In this document: positions 44,453 through 53,302 of the stretch, in pieces
Numbering within the stretch: the first letter of the stretch is position 1
Layout: every line of letters starts with the position of its first letter
DNA from: an uncultured Phycisphaerales bacterium
GTDB lineage: Bacteria; Planctomycetota; Phycisphaerae; Phycisphaerales; SM1A02
DNA length: 64,000 nucleotides
Assembly (NCBI GenBank): GCA_905480395.1
Contig: CAJQQE010000032.1
Coordinates: 40,999-104,998, forward strand
Direction of reading: 5' to 3'
The notes under the pieces: model-generated
What the model was told of the DNA's origin: nothing
The model's database searches: none
The model's input: only the letters and a program-made list of their open reading frames with translations
Program-made: the position numbers and the translations under genes

Positions 44453-44606
44453 TTCGCGCCTGAATTGGCACGAGTTCCGTTTCTCGTTCGTGACCCGCGT
44501 TTTCGTGGCGAATTGAAAACGGTTCGATCATTCCCCACGCATGATTTTTCCGAAAATCACGCGTACTCAAGTTCGACCCAGACTCCTTTGGATCGGTAGA
44601 CGGCAC
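44453..44606 (+). promoter_or_regulatory. Leader of the S10 cluster with a hairpin
   Basis: About 154 transcribed but untranslated bases precede rpsJ. GCATGATTTT (44539-44548) can pair with AAAATCACGC (44553-44562), with one mismatch, around TCCG. In E. coli the S10 leader is the target of L4 autoregulation; a similar role here is inference. The remaining part of 44296-44606 has no gene. Confidence 0.45.
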
Positions 44607-44915
44607 ATGACCGGCGGTAAGATTCGAATTCGGATGGAAGCCTACGACCACCAGGCGCTCGACGCGTCTGCTCGTGAGATCGTGGATCATGCAAAGCGAA
44701 CCGGCGCCCGAGTTGCGGGACCTGTTCCGTTGCCAACTCGTCGTGAGGTTTACACCGTCAACCGCTCGCCGTTCGTGAACAAGAAGTCACGCGAGCAGTT
44801 CGAGATTCGCACGCACAAGCGAATCATCGACATCACCGAACCCAACCACCGCACCGTTGAAGCACTCAACCGTCTCGTGGTTCCCGCCGGCGTCTTCGTC
44901 AAGATCAAGGCCTAA
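44607..44915 (+). CDS. rpsJ: 30S ribosomal protein S10
   Basis: First gene of the cluster, 102 residues, the standard size. It shows [22 protein letters not shown] and the conserved loop [20 protein letters not shown]10 sits in the 30S head and also serves as NusE in antitermination. The ATG at 44607 is chosen because the family N-terminus (TGGKIRIR) starts there. rpsL, rpsG, fusA and tuf, which often precede rpsJ, are not upstream. Confidence 0.97.
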   Translation: MTGGKIRIRMEAYDHQALDASAREIVDHAKRTGARVAGPVPLPTRREVYTVNRSPFVNKKSREQFEIRTHKRIIDITEPNHRTVEALNRLVVPAGVFVKIKA

Positions 44916-45041
44916 TGACCGACCAGTGAGTCGCGTCGGCCCAACTGGGCCATGCGGCTTTTCGCAAACTTTCCGCCAAGTCCGATGGACCTCTGGTGAT
45001 GGACCGAGCCCGTGACCACGGGACAACGCAGGAGACCGACG

Positions 45042-45728
45042 ATGCCGGCAGCACTCATGGGACGCAAGATGGGGATGACCCGCTGGTTCCTCAAGGACGG
45101 GACCAACGTCCCGGTCACCATCGTCGAGACCGGTCCCTGCATCGTGACGCAGGTCAAGACCGTTGACACTGATGGTTACGCTGCGGTCCAGTTCGGTTTT
45201 TCCGATGCCAAGGCTCGGCGAACGGCCATGGCTCAGATCGGTCATGACGCGAAGGCTGGGACCAGCTCGAAGCGTGTTCACCGCGAGTTCCGCTGCGAAA
45301 GCGACGAAGAAGCCACCAGTTTCGAAGCCGGCCAAGTGCTGGATGTCTCGATGTTCGATGGCGTGAAGTACGTCGACGTCACCGGTATCAGCAAGGGCAA
45401 AGGCTTCCAGGGCGTCATGAAGCGTCACAACTTCCGCGGTAAGGAAGCCTCTCACGGTGTGAAGCGAGCTCATCGTCGTCCAGGTTCGATCGGTGGCCAC
45501 GCCACCAACCTCGGTACCGGACCAAAGATCAAAAAGGGTAAGAAAATGGCGGGGCGGATGGGCGGCGAACAGGTTACTGTTCGAAGTCTTGATGTGATCC
45601 ACGCCGACCCAGAGAAGAATCTCCTCGTCGTGAAGGGCCCGATTCCGGGTCCCAACGGCTGTGATATCTATGTGAAGCCGTCAGTTCGGCTCTACAAGTC
45701 CAAGGCCAACAAGCAGGCCAAGGCGTGA
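45042..45728 (+). CDS. rplC: 50S ribosomal protein L3
   Basis: 228 residues, normal length. It begins MGRKMGMTRWF and has GISKGKGFQGVMKRHNFRG and KKMAGRMGGEQVTVRSLDVI, the segments that reach the peptidyl-transferase centre. GGAG lies eleven bases before the ATG at 45042. It is followed by an unusually long gap of 182 bases before rplD. Confidence 0.97.
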   Translation: MPAALMGRKMGMTRWFLKDGTNVPVTIVETGPCIVTQVKTVDTDGYAAVQFGFSDAKARRTAMAQIGHDAKAGTSSKRVHREFRCESDEEATSFEAGQVLDVSMFDGVKYVDVTGISKGKGFQGVMKRHNFRGKEASHGVKRAHRRPGSIGGHATNLGTGPKIKKGKKMAGRMGGEQVTVRSLDVIHADPEKNLLVVKGPIPGPNGCDIYVKPSVRLYKSKANKQAKA

Positions 45729-45734
45729 AACAAG

Positions 45735-45757
45735 CGGTCGGGCATGCTGCCCGACCG
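45735..45757 (+). other. Perfect 10-bp hairpin between rplC and rplD
   Basis: CGGTCGGGCA (45735-45744), loop TGC, TGCCCGACCG (45748-45757). It is not followed by a T run, so it is more likely an RNA-processing or stabilising element than a terminator. The rest of 45729-45910 has no gene. Confidence 0.6.
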
Positions 45758-45910
45758 GATTCGATAGGCCGTCCGCGTCGCAAGACGCCCGGAACCACCG
45801 AATCAAGACAATCGTGGATGGACCCGAGTCGACCCCTGCCCGTCGTCATTCAATGACAGGCGACCGGAGGGTGAGGCGAACGCCAGTGACAAGCTGGCTT
45901 CTAGGAACCG

Positions 45911-46603
45911 ATGATGACCGAAGTCGAAACCATTTCGAATATTGACTTGCCAATCCTCGACAAGTCCGGCAAGCAAGTCGACACGCTGCAGATCGATCCC
46001 GCCATCCTCGGTGGCGAGCTTCGACTCTCCCTGCTCAAGCAGGCGTACGTGACCACCCATGGCAACCAGCGGCAGGGCTCGGCTCGAACCAAGAGCCGCG
46101 GCATGGTCCAGGGCTCGACCCGAAAGATCTATAAGCAGAAGGGCACCGGTAACGCTCGGGCGGGTGCCTCTCGAACGATCATCCGCAAGGGTGGTGGTGT
46201 GGCGTTTGCGAAGACTCGTACCCGCGAGGACTTTCGCTCGAAGATGACCAAGAAGATGCGTCGTCTCGCAAATCGTAATGCGTTGCTGGCCAAGCTTGTG
46301 GATGGCGAAGTCAGATGCATCACGGATCTTGGCATGGAAGCGCCTCGAACTCGAGACATGATCACGCTTCTCGGTGCCATCGGCATCGATCGTACGTGCC
46401 TGCTTGCGTTGGATCCGGGCAACCGGAACGCCGCGTTGTCGGCACGGAACGTTGAGAATTTGGACACCATCCGCGTGGCCCAGCTCAACGCCTTCGAATT
46501 GCTCAATCACCGCTACCTCGTGATCGATCGTGCGTCACTTGAGTCGTTCCTCGACGGCTCGTGTTTCCCCACGGCTGAAAAAGATATCAAGGAGGTTGCC
46601 TGA
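45911..46603 (+). CDS. rplD: 50S ribosomal protein L4
   Basis: 230 residues, about 25 more than E. coli L4. It has KIYKQKGTGNARAGASRTIIRKGGGVAFAKTR, the extended loop that lines the exit tunnel, and MTKKMRRLANRNALLAKL. L4 is the autoregulator of the S10 operon in E. coli. Two ATGs (45911, 45914) follow AGGA; the second has the better spacing. Its stop is one base before rplW. Confidence 0.96.
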   Translation: MMTEVETISNIDLPILDKSGKQVDTLQIDPAILGGELRLSLLKQAYVTTHGNQRQGSARTKSRGMVQGSTRKIYKQKGTGNARAGASRTIIRKGGGVAFAKTRTREDFRSKMTKKMRRLANRNALLAKLVDGEVRCITDLGMEAPRTRDMITLLGAIGIDRTCLLALDPGNRNAALSARNVENLDTIRVAQLNAFELLNHRYLVIDRASLESFLDGSCFPTAEKDIKEVA

Positions 46604-46604
46604 T

Positions 46605-46883
46605 ATGCATGCCACCGACGTCATCCGCCGTCCACTGGTCACCGAGAAGGCGACCATCGACAGTGAAGAGAACAATCGCTACGCCTTCGAGATTGATCGT
46701 CGGGCCACCAAAGAAATGGTCCGCCGAGCAATCGAAGAGCTCTATAAGGTTCGCGTCCGGTCGGTCGCGACCCAGAACCGCAAGGGCGAGACACGGCGTC
46801 TCAAGTATGGACGAGTGACTTCGGCCGCAGTCAAGCGGGCGATCGTCAAGCTTCATCCCGAGGACCGCATCGAACTGATCTGA
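46605..46883 (+). CDS. rplW: 50S ribosomal protein L23
   Basis: 92 residues, normal length. It starts HATDVIRRPLVTEKAT and has the conserved YAFEIDRRATKEMVRRAIEELYKVRV. L23 lies at the tunnel exit and docks trigger factor and SRP. A strong AAGGAGG sits inside the end of rplD, so the two genes are tightly coupled. Confidence 0.96.
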   Translation: MHATDVIRRPLVTEKATIDSEENNRYAFEIDRRATKEMVRRAIEELYKVRVRSVATQNRKGETRRLKYGRVTSAAVKRAIVKLHPEDRIELI

Positions 46884-46948
46884 CCTTTACGCTCCAGAGT
46901 CGTTGATCCAAAAGGATCGAAGCCGACCAGAGAACGGATTCAATACCC

Positions 46949-47803
46949 ATGGCCATTCGAGTTTACAAGCCAACGACCCCCGGACGACGGAACGCGTCGG
47001 TCAACCTCCACATTGAGGTGACCAAGAAGACGCCGGAGAAGTCACTTCTCTCGCCGCTCCATAAGACGGGTGCCCGGAACAACCAGGGCAAGATCACCGT
47101 TCTTGGACGAGGTGGGGGTCACAAGCGTCGGTATCGCAAGATTGACTTCAAGCGTCGTAAGGACGACATGTCGGCGACCGTGATCGGCATTGAGTACGAC
47201 CCCAACCGATCGTGTCACATTGCGTTGCTCAAGTACGAGGACGGAACGCTTCGGTACATTCCGGCTCCTAAGGCGGTCACCGACGGTGACGTGCTGATGT
47301 CGAGCGCTTCGGCGATCGAACCATCACCCGGCAACTGCATGCCGCTGAAATTCATTCCCACCGGTCTCACCGTGCATGCCCTCGAGCTGCAACCTGGTGG
47401 TGGTGGCAAGCTGTGTCGTTCGGCTGGTGTTGGTGCCAGGCTGACGAATAAAGAAGGCCGATGGGCAACCATCGTGATGCCTTCCGGCGAAATCCGACAG
47501 GTCTCCGTCGATTGTCGTGCGACCATCGGTGTCCTGGGCAATCCCGATCACGGCAACGTCATCCTTGGCAAAGCGGGCCGTGCTCGCTGGCTCGGGCGAC
47601 GGCCTCGTGTTCGTGGTGTGGCGATGAGCCATCATTGCCATCCGCATGGCGGTGGTGACGGCAAGTCAAAGGGTGGCCAAGAGCCGTCCAATGCCGCTGG
47701 TACACAGTCCAAGGGTGGACGAACTCGTGCTCGCGGCAAGTCCAGCGATGCTCGAATCATCCGGCGTCGCAAGTCGCGGCGGTACGGCCAGCTGAAGGTC
47801 TGA
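46949..47803 (+). CDS. rplB: 50S ribosomal protein L2
   Basis: 284 residues. N-terminal KPTTPGRRN, GGGHKRRYRKIDFKRRK, LQPGGGGKLCRSAGVGARL and the C-terminal HPHGGG loop identify it. That loop normally reads NPVDHPHGGGEG; here it reads SHHCHPHGGGDG, followed by KSKGGQEPSNAAG before TRARGKSSDARIIRRR. The invariant histidine needed for peptidyl transfer is kept. The altered flank is unusual. Confidence 0.97.
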   Translation: MAIRVYKPTTPGRRNASVNLHIEVTKKTPEKSLLSPLHKTGARNNQGKITVLGRGGGHKRRYRKIDFKRRKDDMSATVIGIEYDPNRSCHIALLKYEDGTLRYIPAPKAVTDGDVLMSSASAIEPSPGNCMPLKFIPTGLTVHALELQPGGGGKLCRSAGVGARLTNKEGRWATIVMPSGEIRQVSVDCRATIGVLGNPDHGNVILGKAGRARWLGRRPRVRGVAMSHHCHPHGGGDGKSKGGQEPSNAAGTQSKGGRTRARGKSSDARIIRRRKSRRYGQLKV

Positions 47804-47885
47804 CCGACGCCAGTCGGTTCCGTTCTGATCGTTTTACTTCGTTTCCTTCGCCGCCTTAAGCGGCATACGACTCCGAGAAGCACAC

Positions 47886-48167
47886 ATGTCAAGGTCGCTC
47901 AAAAAGGGTCCATACGTCGACGAAAAGCTCTTCCGCAAGGTTGAGATGCAGACCGAGAGTGGCAACCGCCGCCCGATCCGCACGTGGGCGCGTGACTGCA
48001 CCATCGTTCCGGAATTCATCGGCGTGACCTTCGAGGTTCACAACGGTCGTGCTTTCACCGAGGTGTATTGCACCGAGGACATGGTCGGGCACAAGCTCGG
48101 TGAATTCAGTCCGACCCGTCTCTTCCGTGGTCACACGAACAAGAAGGAAGGCATCAAGTCCCGCTGA
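47886..48167 (+). CDS. rpsS: 30S ribosomal protein S19
   Basis: 93 residues, standard. [15 protein letters not shown] and [21 protein letters not shown] are family signatures. S19 binds 16S rRNA in the 30S head near the A site. It lies between rplB and rplV as in most bacteria. Confidence 0.97.
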   Translation: MSRSLKKGPYVDEKLFRKVEMQTESGNRRPIRTWARDCTIVPEFIGVTFEVHNGRAFTEVYCTEDMVGHKLGEFSPTRLFRGHTNKKEGIKSR

Positions 48168-48198
48168 CTTCGGTCGGCTGACCTGACAGAAAATAGTC

Positions 48199-48537
48199 AT
48201 GGCATACAAAGCCTCCCATCAATTCGCCCGCATCGCCCCTCGGAAGGCCAGGCTCGTCGCCGACATGGTTCGGGGTCTCCCCGTCGACCAAGCATTGACG
48301 TCGCTGGAATTCAGCAAGAAGCGGGGTGCCTGGTACATCAAGGCCGTCCTGAAGAGTGCGATCGCCAACGCCGAGGAGTCCGATGCGGACGTCGCGAGCT
48401 TGGTCGTGAGTCGCTCTTGGGTAGACGAAGGCCCAACCATCAAACGATTCCAGCCCAAGGACAGAGGTCGGGCTCATCCGATTAACAAACGTACGTGCCA
48501 CCTTCATATTGAAGTGGCGGAATCAGCCGAGGGCTGA
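48199..48537 (+). CDS. rplV: 50S ribosomal protein L22
   Basis: 112 residues, standard. It has the conserved ARIAPRKARLVADMVRGLPVDQAL and, near the end, the tunnel-lining hairpin segment followed by RGRAHPINKRTCHLHIEV. It follows rpsS at 31 bases. Confidence 0.96.
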   Translation: MAYKASHQFARIAPRKARLVADMVRGLPVDQALTSLEFSKKRGAWYIKAVLKSAIANAEESDADVASLVVSRSWVDEGPTIKRFQPKDRGRAHPINKRTCHLHIEVAESAEG

Positions 48538-48608
48538 TCCCTCATTCGAGTTCACGATCGATCGATTCATCCCAGTATCGCATTATTGATACTGGCCCTG
48601 AGAACCAC

Positions 48609-49316
48609 ATGGGACAGAAAACACATCCATTTGGATTCCGCGTGGGAATCACCGAGACGCACAAGTCACGGTGGTTCGCACCCAAAGCCCTCTTCGGCGA
48701 ACTGCTCGTTGAGGACTATCGAATCCGCAAGTTCGTCGATAAGCGACTGAACCGAACCCCACCCTTCGCGGCGGTTTCCGACATCTTCCTTGAGCGAACT
48801 CGCGAGGAACTGACGGTCATCATTCGAACCGCTCGACCCGGACAGGTCGTCGGCCAGAAGGGCAGCGAGGTTGAAAGCCTGACCCGTGACCTTCAGGCAA
48901 TGACGGGTCGTAAAGTGGTCATCAAGATCATTGAGATCAAGAATCCCGAGATCGACGCGACGCTGATCGCAGAGACGGTTTCGGAGCAGATGAAGAAGCG
49001 ATCGAACTTCCGACGGTCGCTGAAGCAGCGATGCGAGTCGGCGATGCAGAACGGTGCCAAGGGGATCCGCATCCAGGTCGCTGGTCGGCTGGGTGGAGCG
49101 GAGATGAGCCGTCGATTCGACACTCGTCTTGGTTCAATCCCGTTGTCGACGTTGCAGGCGAATGTGGACTACGCCCTTGCGGAGAGCAAGACCACCTACG
49201 GCATCATTGGTGTCAAGGTCTGGGTCTACAAGGGAATGTTCGGTGACCATGAGGACGACAACAGCGTCCAGACCTCCGCCGCAGGTGGTCGCGCTCGAGC
49301 TCGTGGTCGTCGTTGA
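48609..49316 (+). CDS. rpsC: 30S ribosomal protein S3
   Basis: 235 residues, near the E. coli length (233). It starts MGQKTHPFGFRVGI and carries the KH-type loop IIRTARPGQVVGQKGSEVESL and the C-terminal GAKGIRIQVAGRLGGAEMSR and YGIIGVKVWVYKG. S3 lines the mRNA entry channel. The C-terminus ends in Arg-rich GGRARARGRR. Confidence 0.97.
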   Translation: MGQKTHPFGFRVGITETHKSRWFAPKALFGELLVEDYRIRKFVDKRLNRTPPFAAVSDIFLERTREELTVIIRTARPGQVVGQKGSEVESLTRDLQAMTGRKVVIKIIEIKNPEIDATLIAETVSEQMKKRSNFRRSLKQRCESAMQNGAKGIRIQVAGRLGGAEMSRRFDTRLGSIPLSTLQANVDYALAESKTTYGIIGVKVWVYKGMFGDHEDDNSVQTSAAGGRARARGRR

Positions 49317-49369
49317 TCGTTTGAAGTCAGGAACAGAGAGGGCCGTGTGGCCCGCAGGAGTGAACCGTT

Positions 49370-49789
49370 ATGCCGATGTTGCCCAAAAGAACCAAGTTCA
49401 GGAAGCAGCAGCGTGGGAGCCTTCGGGGCAACGCTACTCGCGGCAACTACGTCGCCTTTGGAGACTTCGGTCTTCAGTCGCTGGAACCCCACTGGATTAC
49501 CGCACGGCAGATCGAAGCCGGAAGAATTGCGGCCCAGCACTTTCTCCGACGTCAAGGAAAGATCTACATCCGGATCTTCCCGGACAAGCCAGTCTCGAAG
49601 AAGCCGCTGGAAACGCGAATGGGTAAGGGAAAGGCAGAGACCGAATACTGGGCTGCCCGAGTGAAGCCAGGAACCGTTCTCTACGAGATCTCCGGTGTGA
49701 CCGAAGATATGGCGAAGCAGGCGTTTGCCCGTATCGCTCACAAGATGCCCGTTCGTTGCCGATTCGTCGGACGCAGACTGGCCGTATGA
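49370..49789 (+). CDS. rplP: 50S ribosomal protein L16
   Basis: 139 residues, standard. [18 protein letters not shown], then [22 protein letters not shown] and [22 protein letters not shown], match the family. L16 contacts the A-site tRNA. It begins at 49370 (MPMLPK) or 49376. Confidence 0.96.
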   Translation: MPMLPKRTKFRKQQRGSLRGNATRGNYVAFGDFGLQSLEPHWITARQIEAGRIAAQHFLRRQGKIYIRIFPDKPVSKKPLETRMGKGKAETEYWAARVKPGTVLYEISGVTEDMAKQAFARIAHKMPVRCRFVGRRLAV

Positions 49790-49863
49790 CCTCAATGTGA
49801 CGTCGACGTCACTGATTTGAAACGAAGGCATCGTCAAGATGCCACATCATCAGGAACCGTGTG

Positions 49864-50067
49864 ATGACCCCCAAGGAAGTCCGAAAATTGAACGACGAAG
49901 AGATCGGGGTGGAGATGGAACGTCTTCGCCGACGTCACTTCGAGCTCCGAAACCAGTCGGTCACTGAAAAGATCGAGGATTTTTCGCAGTTCGCGAAGAT
50001 CAAGAAGGACATCGCCCGTCTGATGACGGAAAAGAAGGCCCGAGCGACCGCGGAAGCGTCCGCCTGA
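49864..50067 (+). CDS. rpmC: 50S ribosomal protein L29
   Basis: 67 residues. It shows the two-helix pattern: MTPKEVRKLNDEEIGVEMERLRRRHFELRNQ, then DFSQFAKIKKDIARLMTEKKARA. AGGA is nine bases before the ATG at 49864, better placed than the GTG at 49861. L29 sits by L23 at the tunnel exit. Confidence 0.93.
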   Translation: MTPKEVRKLNDEEIGVEMERLRRRHFELRNQSVTEKIEDFSQFAKIKKDIARLMTEKKARATAEASA

Positions 50068-50129
50068 ACCCAGCGACCGAATGAAAGCCCCCCAGGTCCG
50101 GACGACTGTCCGGACACGGAAAAGACCAT

Positions 50130-50414
50130 ATGAGCCACCTCAGTGAAATCACCGTGCCCGAGAAGGCGCCCCGCAGGATCGGAATCGTCGAGAGCGATGC
50201 CCGGGATCAAACCCGGAAAGTCGTGATCAAGTATTCCGTGAAGCATCCGAAGTACGGCAAGTACATCCGGCGGCGTTCCGTCCTCCAGGTGCACGATGCG
50301 AAGAACGAGAGTCACCTCGGCGACCGCGTCGAAGTGGCCGAATGCCGGCCGATCTCGAAGACCAAGTCCTGGATCTTGACCAGGGTCATCGAGAAGGCCA
50401 TCGGATCTGTCTGA
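50130..50414 (+). CDS. rpsQ: 30S ribosomal protein S17
   Basis: 94 residues. It shows RRIGIVESDARDQTRKVVIKYSVKHPKYGKYIRRR and VAECRPISKTKSWILTRVIEKA, the OB-fold pattern of S17 bound to 16S rRNA in the body. Position after rpmC is canonical. Confidence 0.95.
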   Translation: MSHLSEITVPEKAPRRIGIVESDARDQTRKVVIKYSVKHPKYGKYIRRRSVLQVHDAKNESHLGDRVEVAECRPISKTKSWILTRVIEKAIGSV

Positions 50415-50523
50415 TCCGTTCGGCTTGAGTTGTGAAAGAGTACGCAGTGCAGTCTCGAATTATTGAAACACCACCGCATCGGGTCATCGACCCGGTCCGG
50501 AACTACGAAGCGGATCCCCAGCG

Positions 50524-50910
50524 ATGATCCAAAAAGAATCAAGACTCGATGTCGCCGACAACAGTGGTGCGAAAGTAACCATGGTGATCGGTACCAAGGG
50601 GATGTCGACGGCTCGCGGCCGCTTCACCCGCCTCAGTGTCGGGGTCGGCGATCGAATCGTCTGCACCGTCAAGAAGGCTTTGCCCAATGCGGACATCAAG
50701 GCCGGTGACAAAGTGCAGGCAGTTATTGTCCGCACCAAGTACCCGTCCCGCCGTTCGGACGGCACCTACGTTCGGTTCGACTCCAACGCCTGTGTGATCG
50801 TTGATCCCGACGGGAACCCGAAGGGGACCCGCATCTTCGGGGCGGTCGCTCGAGAGCTTCGCGAGAAGAACTACATGAAGATCGTTTCCCTCGCTTCGGA
50901 GGTCGTCTGA
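50524..50910 (+). CDS. rplN: 50S ribosomal protein L14
   Basis: 128 residues, six more than usual. [23 protein letters not shown], then [26 protein letters not shown] and [28 protein letters not shown], are the family signatures. The small excess lies after [13 protein letters not shown]. Its stop is one base before rplX. A 109-base gap precedes it. Confidence 0.97.
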   Translation: MIQKESRLDVADNSGAKVTMVIGTKGMSTARGRFTRLSVGVGDRIVCTVKKALPNADIKAGDKVQAVIVRTKYPSRRSDGTYVRFDSNACVIVDPDGNPKGTRIFGAVARELREKNYMKIVSLASEVV

Positions 50911-50911
50911 T

Positions 50912-51247
50912 ATGGCACGTCACGTCAAACGTGGTGATCAAGTCATGATCACCTCTGGAAACAGCAAGGGTCAGGTCGGTGAGATCCTCTCGATTGATGT
51001 CGAGGGTGACCGAGTGGTCGTTGGCGGCGTCAATGTCCGCAAGCGAAACCTGAAGCCGACGCAGCAGCGTCCGCAGGGCGGGATCATCGAACAAGAGATG
51101 CCGATCCACATCTCGAACGTCAGTCCGGTTGTGGACGGCAAGCCCAGTCGGGTTCGCTTCCAGGTCCGGGAGGATGGAAGCAAGGTCCGAGTTGCAGTTC
51201 GCGGAGACAAAGAACTCCACGTACTTCGAGGACCCCGGAAGGGTTGA
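50912..51247 (+). CDS. rplX: 50S ribosomal protein L24
   Basis: 111 residues. It begins with the KOW motif HVKRGDQVMITSGNSKGQVGEIL and has GGVNVRKRNLKPTQQRPQGGIIEQEMPIHISNV, typical of L24, an assembly initiator for 23S rRNA. It is coupled to rplN. Confidence 0.96.
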   Translation: MARHVKRGDQVMITSGNSKGQVGEILSIDVEGDRVVVGGVNVRKRNLKPTQQRPQGGIIEQEMPIHISNVSPVVDGKPSRVRFQVREDGSKVRVAVRGDKELHVLRGPRKG

Positions 51248-51323
51248 GTCGCGTTGAAACGACGGTGCCATGGGCACCGCGATGAGCATGACCGGCAGGA
51301 GCCGGTCGGAAGGAATCAGAGTC

Positions 51324-51914
51324 ATGGTCGCCGAGAAGCAATATCCCCGACTGCAAGCCCGCTACCGGGACGAAATCGGACCGAAGCTCATGAGTGAGTT
51401 CGGCCTGAAGAACCTTCATCAGCTGCCGAAGCTGTCGAAGATCATCGTCAACGTCGGGGTCGGTAAGCAGCTTGAGAACCAGAAGCTGAAGCCCGACTAC
51501 CGAGACACGGTGATCTCGACGCTGACCACCATTACCGGCCAGCGGCCGGTCATGGTGAAGGCACGGGTTTCGGTTTCGAACTTCAAAGTTCGAGAAGGCG
51601 CCCCGTCGGCATTCATGGTCACGGTTCGTCGCGAACGAATGTGGAGTTTCTTTGATCGCCTCGTCAACTTGGCGATGCCGCGGGTCAAGGACTTCCGAGG
51701 CGTGAAGGCAACATCCTTCGACCCCGGTGGGAGTTACTCGTTCGGTCTCACCGAACAAGCGGTCTGGCCCGAGATCAACACCTCGACCATCAGCCATACC
51801 CACGGCATGAACATCAATCTCGTGTTTGAACGCAGTAATCCGGTGATGAGCCGATTCCTGCTGACCGAACTCGGTTTCCCTTTTGCAAAGGAGGGTGAAG
51901 GCGGCCGCCGCTGA
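51324..51914 (+). CDS. rplE: 50S ribosomal protein L5
   Basis: 196 residues from the ATG at 51324, which has GGAAGGA upstream. It shows LPKLSKIIVNVGVGKQLENQK, TGQRPVMVKARVSVSNFKVREG and RVKDFRGVKATSFDPGGSYSFGLTEQAVWPEI. L5 binds 5S rRNA. It is about 17 residues longer than the E. coli protein, mainly at the N- and C-termini. Confidence 0.97.
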   Translation: MVAEKQYPRLQARYRDEIGPKLMSEFGLKNLHQLPKLSKIIVNVGVGKQLENQKLKPDYRDTVISTLTTITGQRPVMVKARVSVSNFKVREGAPSAFMVTVRRERMWSFFDRLVNLAMPRVKDFRGVKATSFDPGGSYSFGLTEQAVWPEINTSTISHTHGMNINLVFERSNPVMSRFLLTELGFPFAKEGEGGRR

Positions 51915-51995
51915 ATCCTCTTTGACCTCGTATCGATTCGACCGGGCCCGCTCGTTGCAGGACCTGGAAGACCAAAGAACGTCAGGAATGAACGA

Positions 51996-52181
51996 ATGGC
52001 TAGTAAAAGAACATTCGCCAAGATGAAGCGAGAACCGAAGTTCTCCACTCGCAAGCAAGTTCGGTGCGAAATCACCGGACGCAAGCGAGGCGTTTATCGC
52101 AAGTTCCGCATTAGTCGGATCATGCTTCGTGAACTCGCACTCCAGGGAATGATCCCCGGAATGCGTAAAGCCAGTTGGTGA
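51996..52181 (+). CDS. rpsN: 30S ribosomal protein S14, short form lacking the zinc ligands
   Basis: 61 residues, the length of zinc-type S14, ending [14 protein letters not shown] as that form does. Zinc-type S14 has C-x2-C-x12-C-x2-C. Here the four positions are Cys24, Thr27, Ser40 and Met43 ([15 protein letters not shown], then RISRIMLRE). Three of the four ligands are gone while the surrounding residues are kept. It is therefore a C-minus version of the short form, presumably folding without zinc. A second, zinc-type copy could exist elsewhere. Confidence 0.95.
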   Translation: MASKRTFAKMKREPKFSTRKQVRCEITGRKRGVYRKFRISRIMLRELALQGMIPGMRKASW

Positions 52182-52233
52182 CCCGAGCAAAGGCTCGCTA
52201 AAAGACGCCCAAGGGCGCAGTCCAGGAGACGCG

Positions 52234-52632
52234 ATGGCGATCAACGATCTCACCGCCGATATGCTCACTCGGATCCGCAATGCGGTCCGCAATCGTGAGA
52301 AGAACGTGCATGCCGTGAGCAACAAACTGAACCGCGGCGTGGTGGCTGTCCTCCAAGAGGAGGGCTTCATCGAGGGCTTCGAGTTTGTGGAGGATGGCCG
52401 TCAAGGTCTTATCCGAATCAAACTCAAGTACGGCCCTCGAGGAGAACAGGTCATCAACCGCATCGTGCGTGAAAGCAAGTGTGGGCGTCGCGTGTACCGC
52501 GGCGTCGACGACCTGCCTCGACCGCTGCAGGGCCTCGGCATCTGCATTGTGTCGACCAGCAGTGGTGTCATGAGCGACCGTCGGTGTCGAACCGAAAAGG
52601 TCGGAGGAGAGGTCGTCGCCACGGTTGTTTGA
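52234..52632 (+). CDS. rpsH: 30S ribosomal protein S8
   Basis: 132 residues, standard. It shows INDLTADMLTRIRNAVRNREKNV at the start and GICIVSTSSGVMSDRRCRTEKVGGEVVA at the end. S8 binds the central domain of 16S rRNA and represses spc-operon translation in E. coli. Confidence 0.97.
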   Translation: MAINDLTADMLTRIRNAVRNREKNVHAVSNKLNRGVVAVLQEEGFIEGFEFVEDGRQGLIRIKLKYGPRGEQVINRIVRESKCGRRVYRGVDDLPRPLQGLGICIVSTSSGVMSDRRCRTEKVGGEVVATVV

Positions 52633-52695
52633 CCGTCGGTGTCTCGGCTTCGAAGCATTCAAAGATTTCGGGTACAAACCCGAAGGGACCCAACC

Positions 52696-53250
52696 ATGTC
52701 TCTCGTAGGTAAGAAGATCATTCCAGTTCCCGCCGGGGTCGAGATTTCGATCGACGGGGATCGCAACGTCACAGTGAAGGGTGCCAAGGGCACGCTCACG
52801 ATGCAACACCGACCAGAGGTGTTCGTCGTTCATGATGGCGATGAAAAAGTAGTTCGTGTCACGATCGACGAAAAGCGGAAGGGTGAAAGCCAGATCCGCG
52901 CATACTGGGGACTCACCCGGTCGTTGATCGCCAACATGATCCTCGGGGTCACCCAAGGCTACGAGAAGAAGCTCGACATCGTCGGCGTTGGTTGGCAGGC
53001 CCAGCTCAAGGGCCAGACTCTGGCACTCAGCATCGGCTTCGCCAATGTCATCGAGATGAAGGTCCCCATGGGGGTCAATGTCGAAGCCAAGGGTCAGAAC
53101 ATCACGATCAGCGGTCCTGACAAACAGGCCGTCGGCAACTTCGCCTCCTCTGTTCGCATGCAGCGAAAGCCCGAGCCGTACAACGGCAAGGGAATTCGAT
53201 ACGCAGGCGAACAGATCACCCGCAAGCAGGGCAAGGCATTCGGTAACTGA
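52696..53250 (+). CDS. rplF: 50S ribosomal protein L6
   Basis: 184 residues from the ATG at 52696. It shows GKKIIPVPAGVEISIDGDRNVTVKGAKGTL and GYEKKLDIVGVGWQAQLKGQ, and ends MQRKPEPYNGKGIRYAGEQITRKQGKAFGN, matching the family. L6 sits near the factor-binding site. Confidence 0.97.
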   Translation: MSLVGKKIIPVPAGVEISIDGDRNVTVKGAKGTLTMQHRPEVFVVHDGDEKVVRVTIDEKRKGESQIRAYWGLTRSLIANMILGVTQGYEKKLDIVGVGWQAQLKGQTLALSIGFANVIEMKVPMGVNVEAKGQNITISGPDKQAVGNFASSVRMQRKPEPYNGKGIRYAGEQITRKQGKAFGN

Positions 53251-53302
53251 CGATTGGAGATCGTCCCCGGCCGGTCTCGGTCGAGGATGAGAGGAATCCA
53301 CG

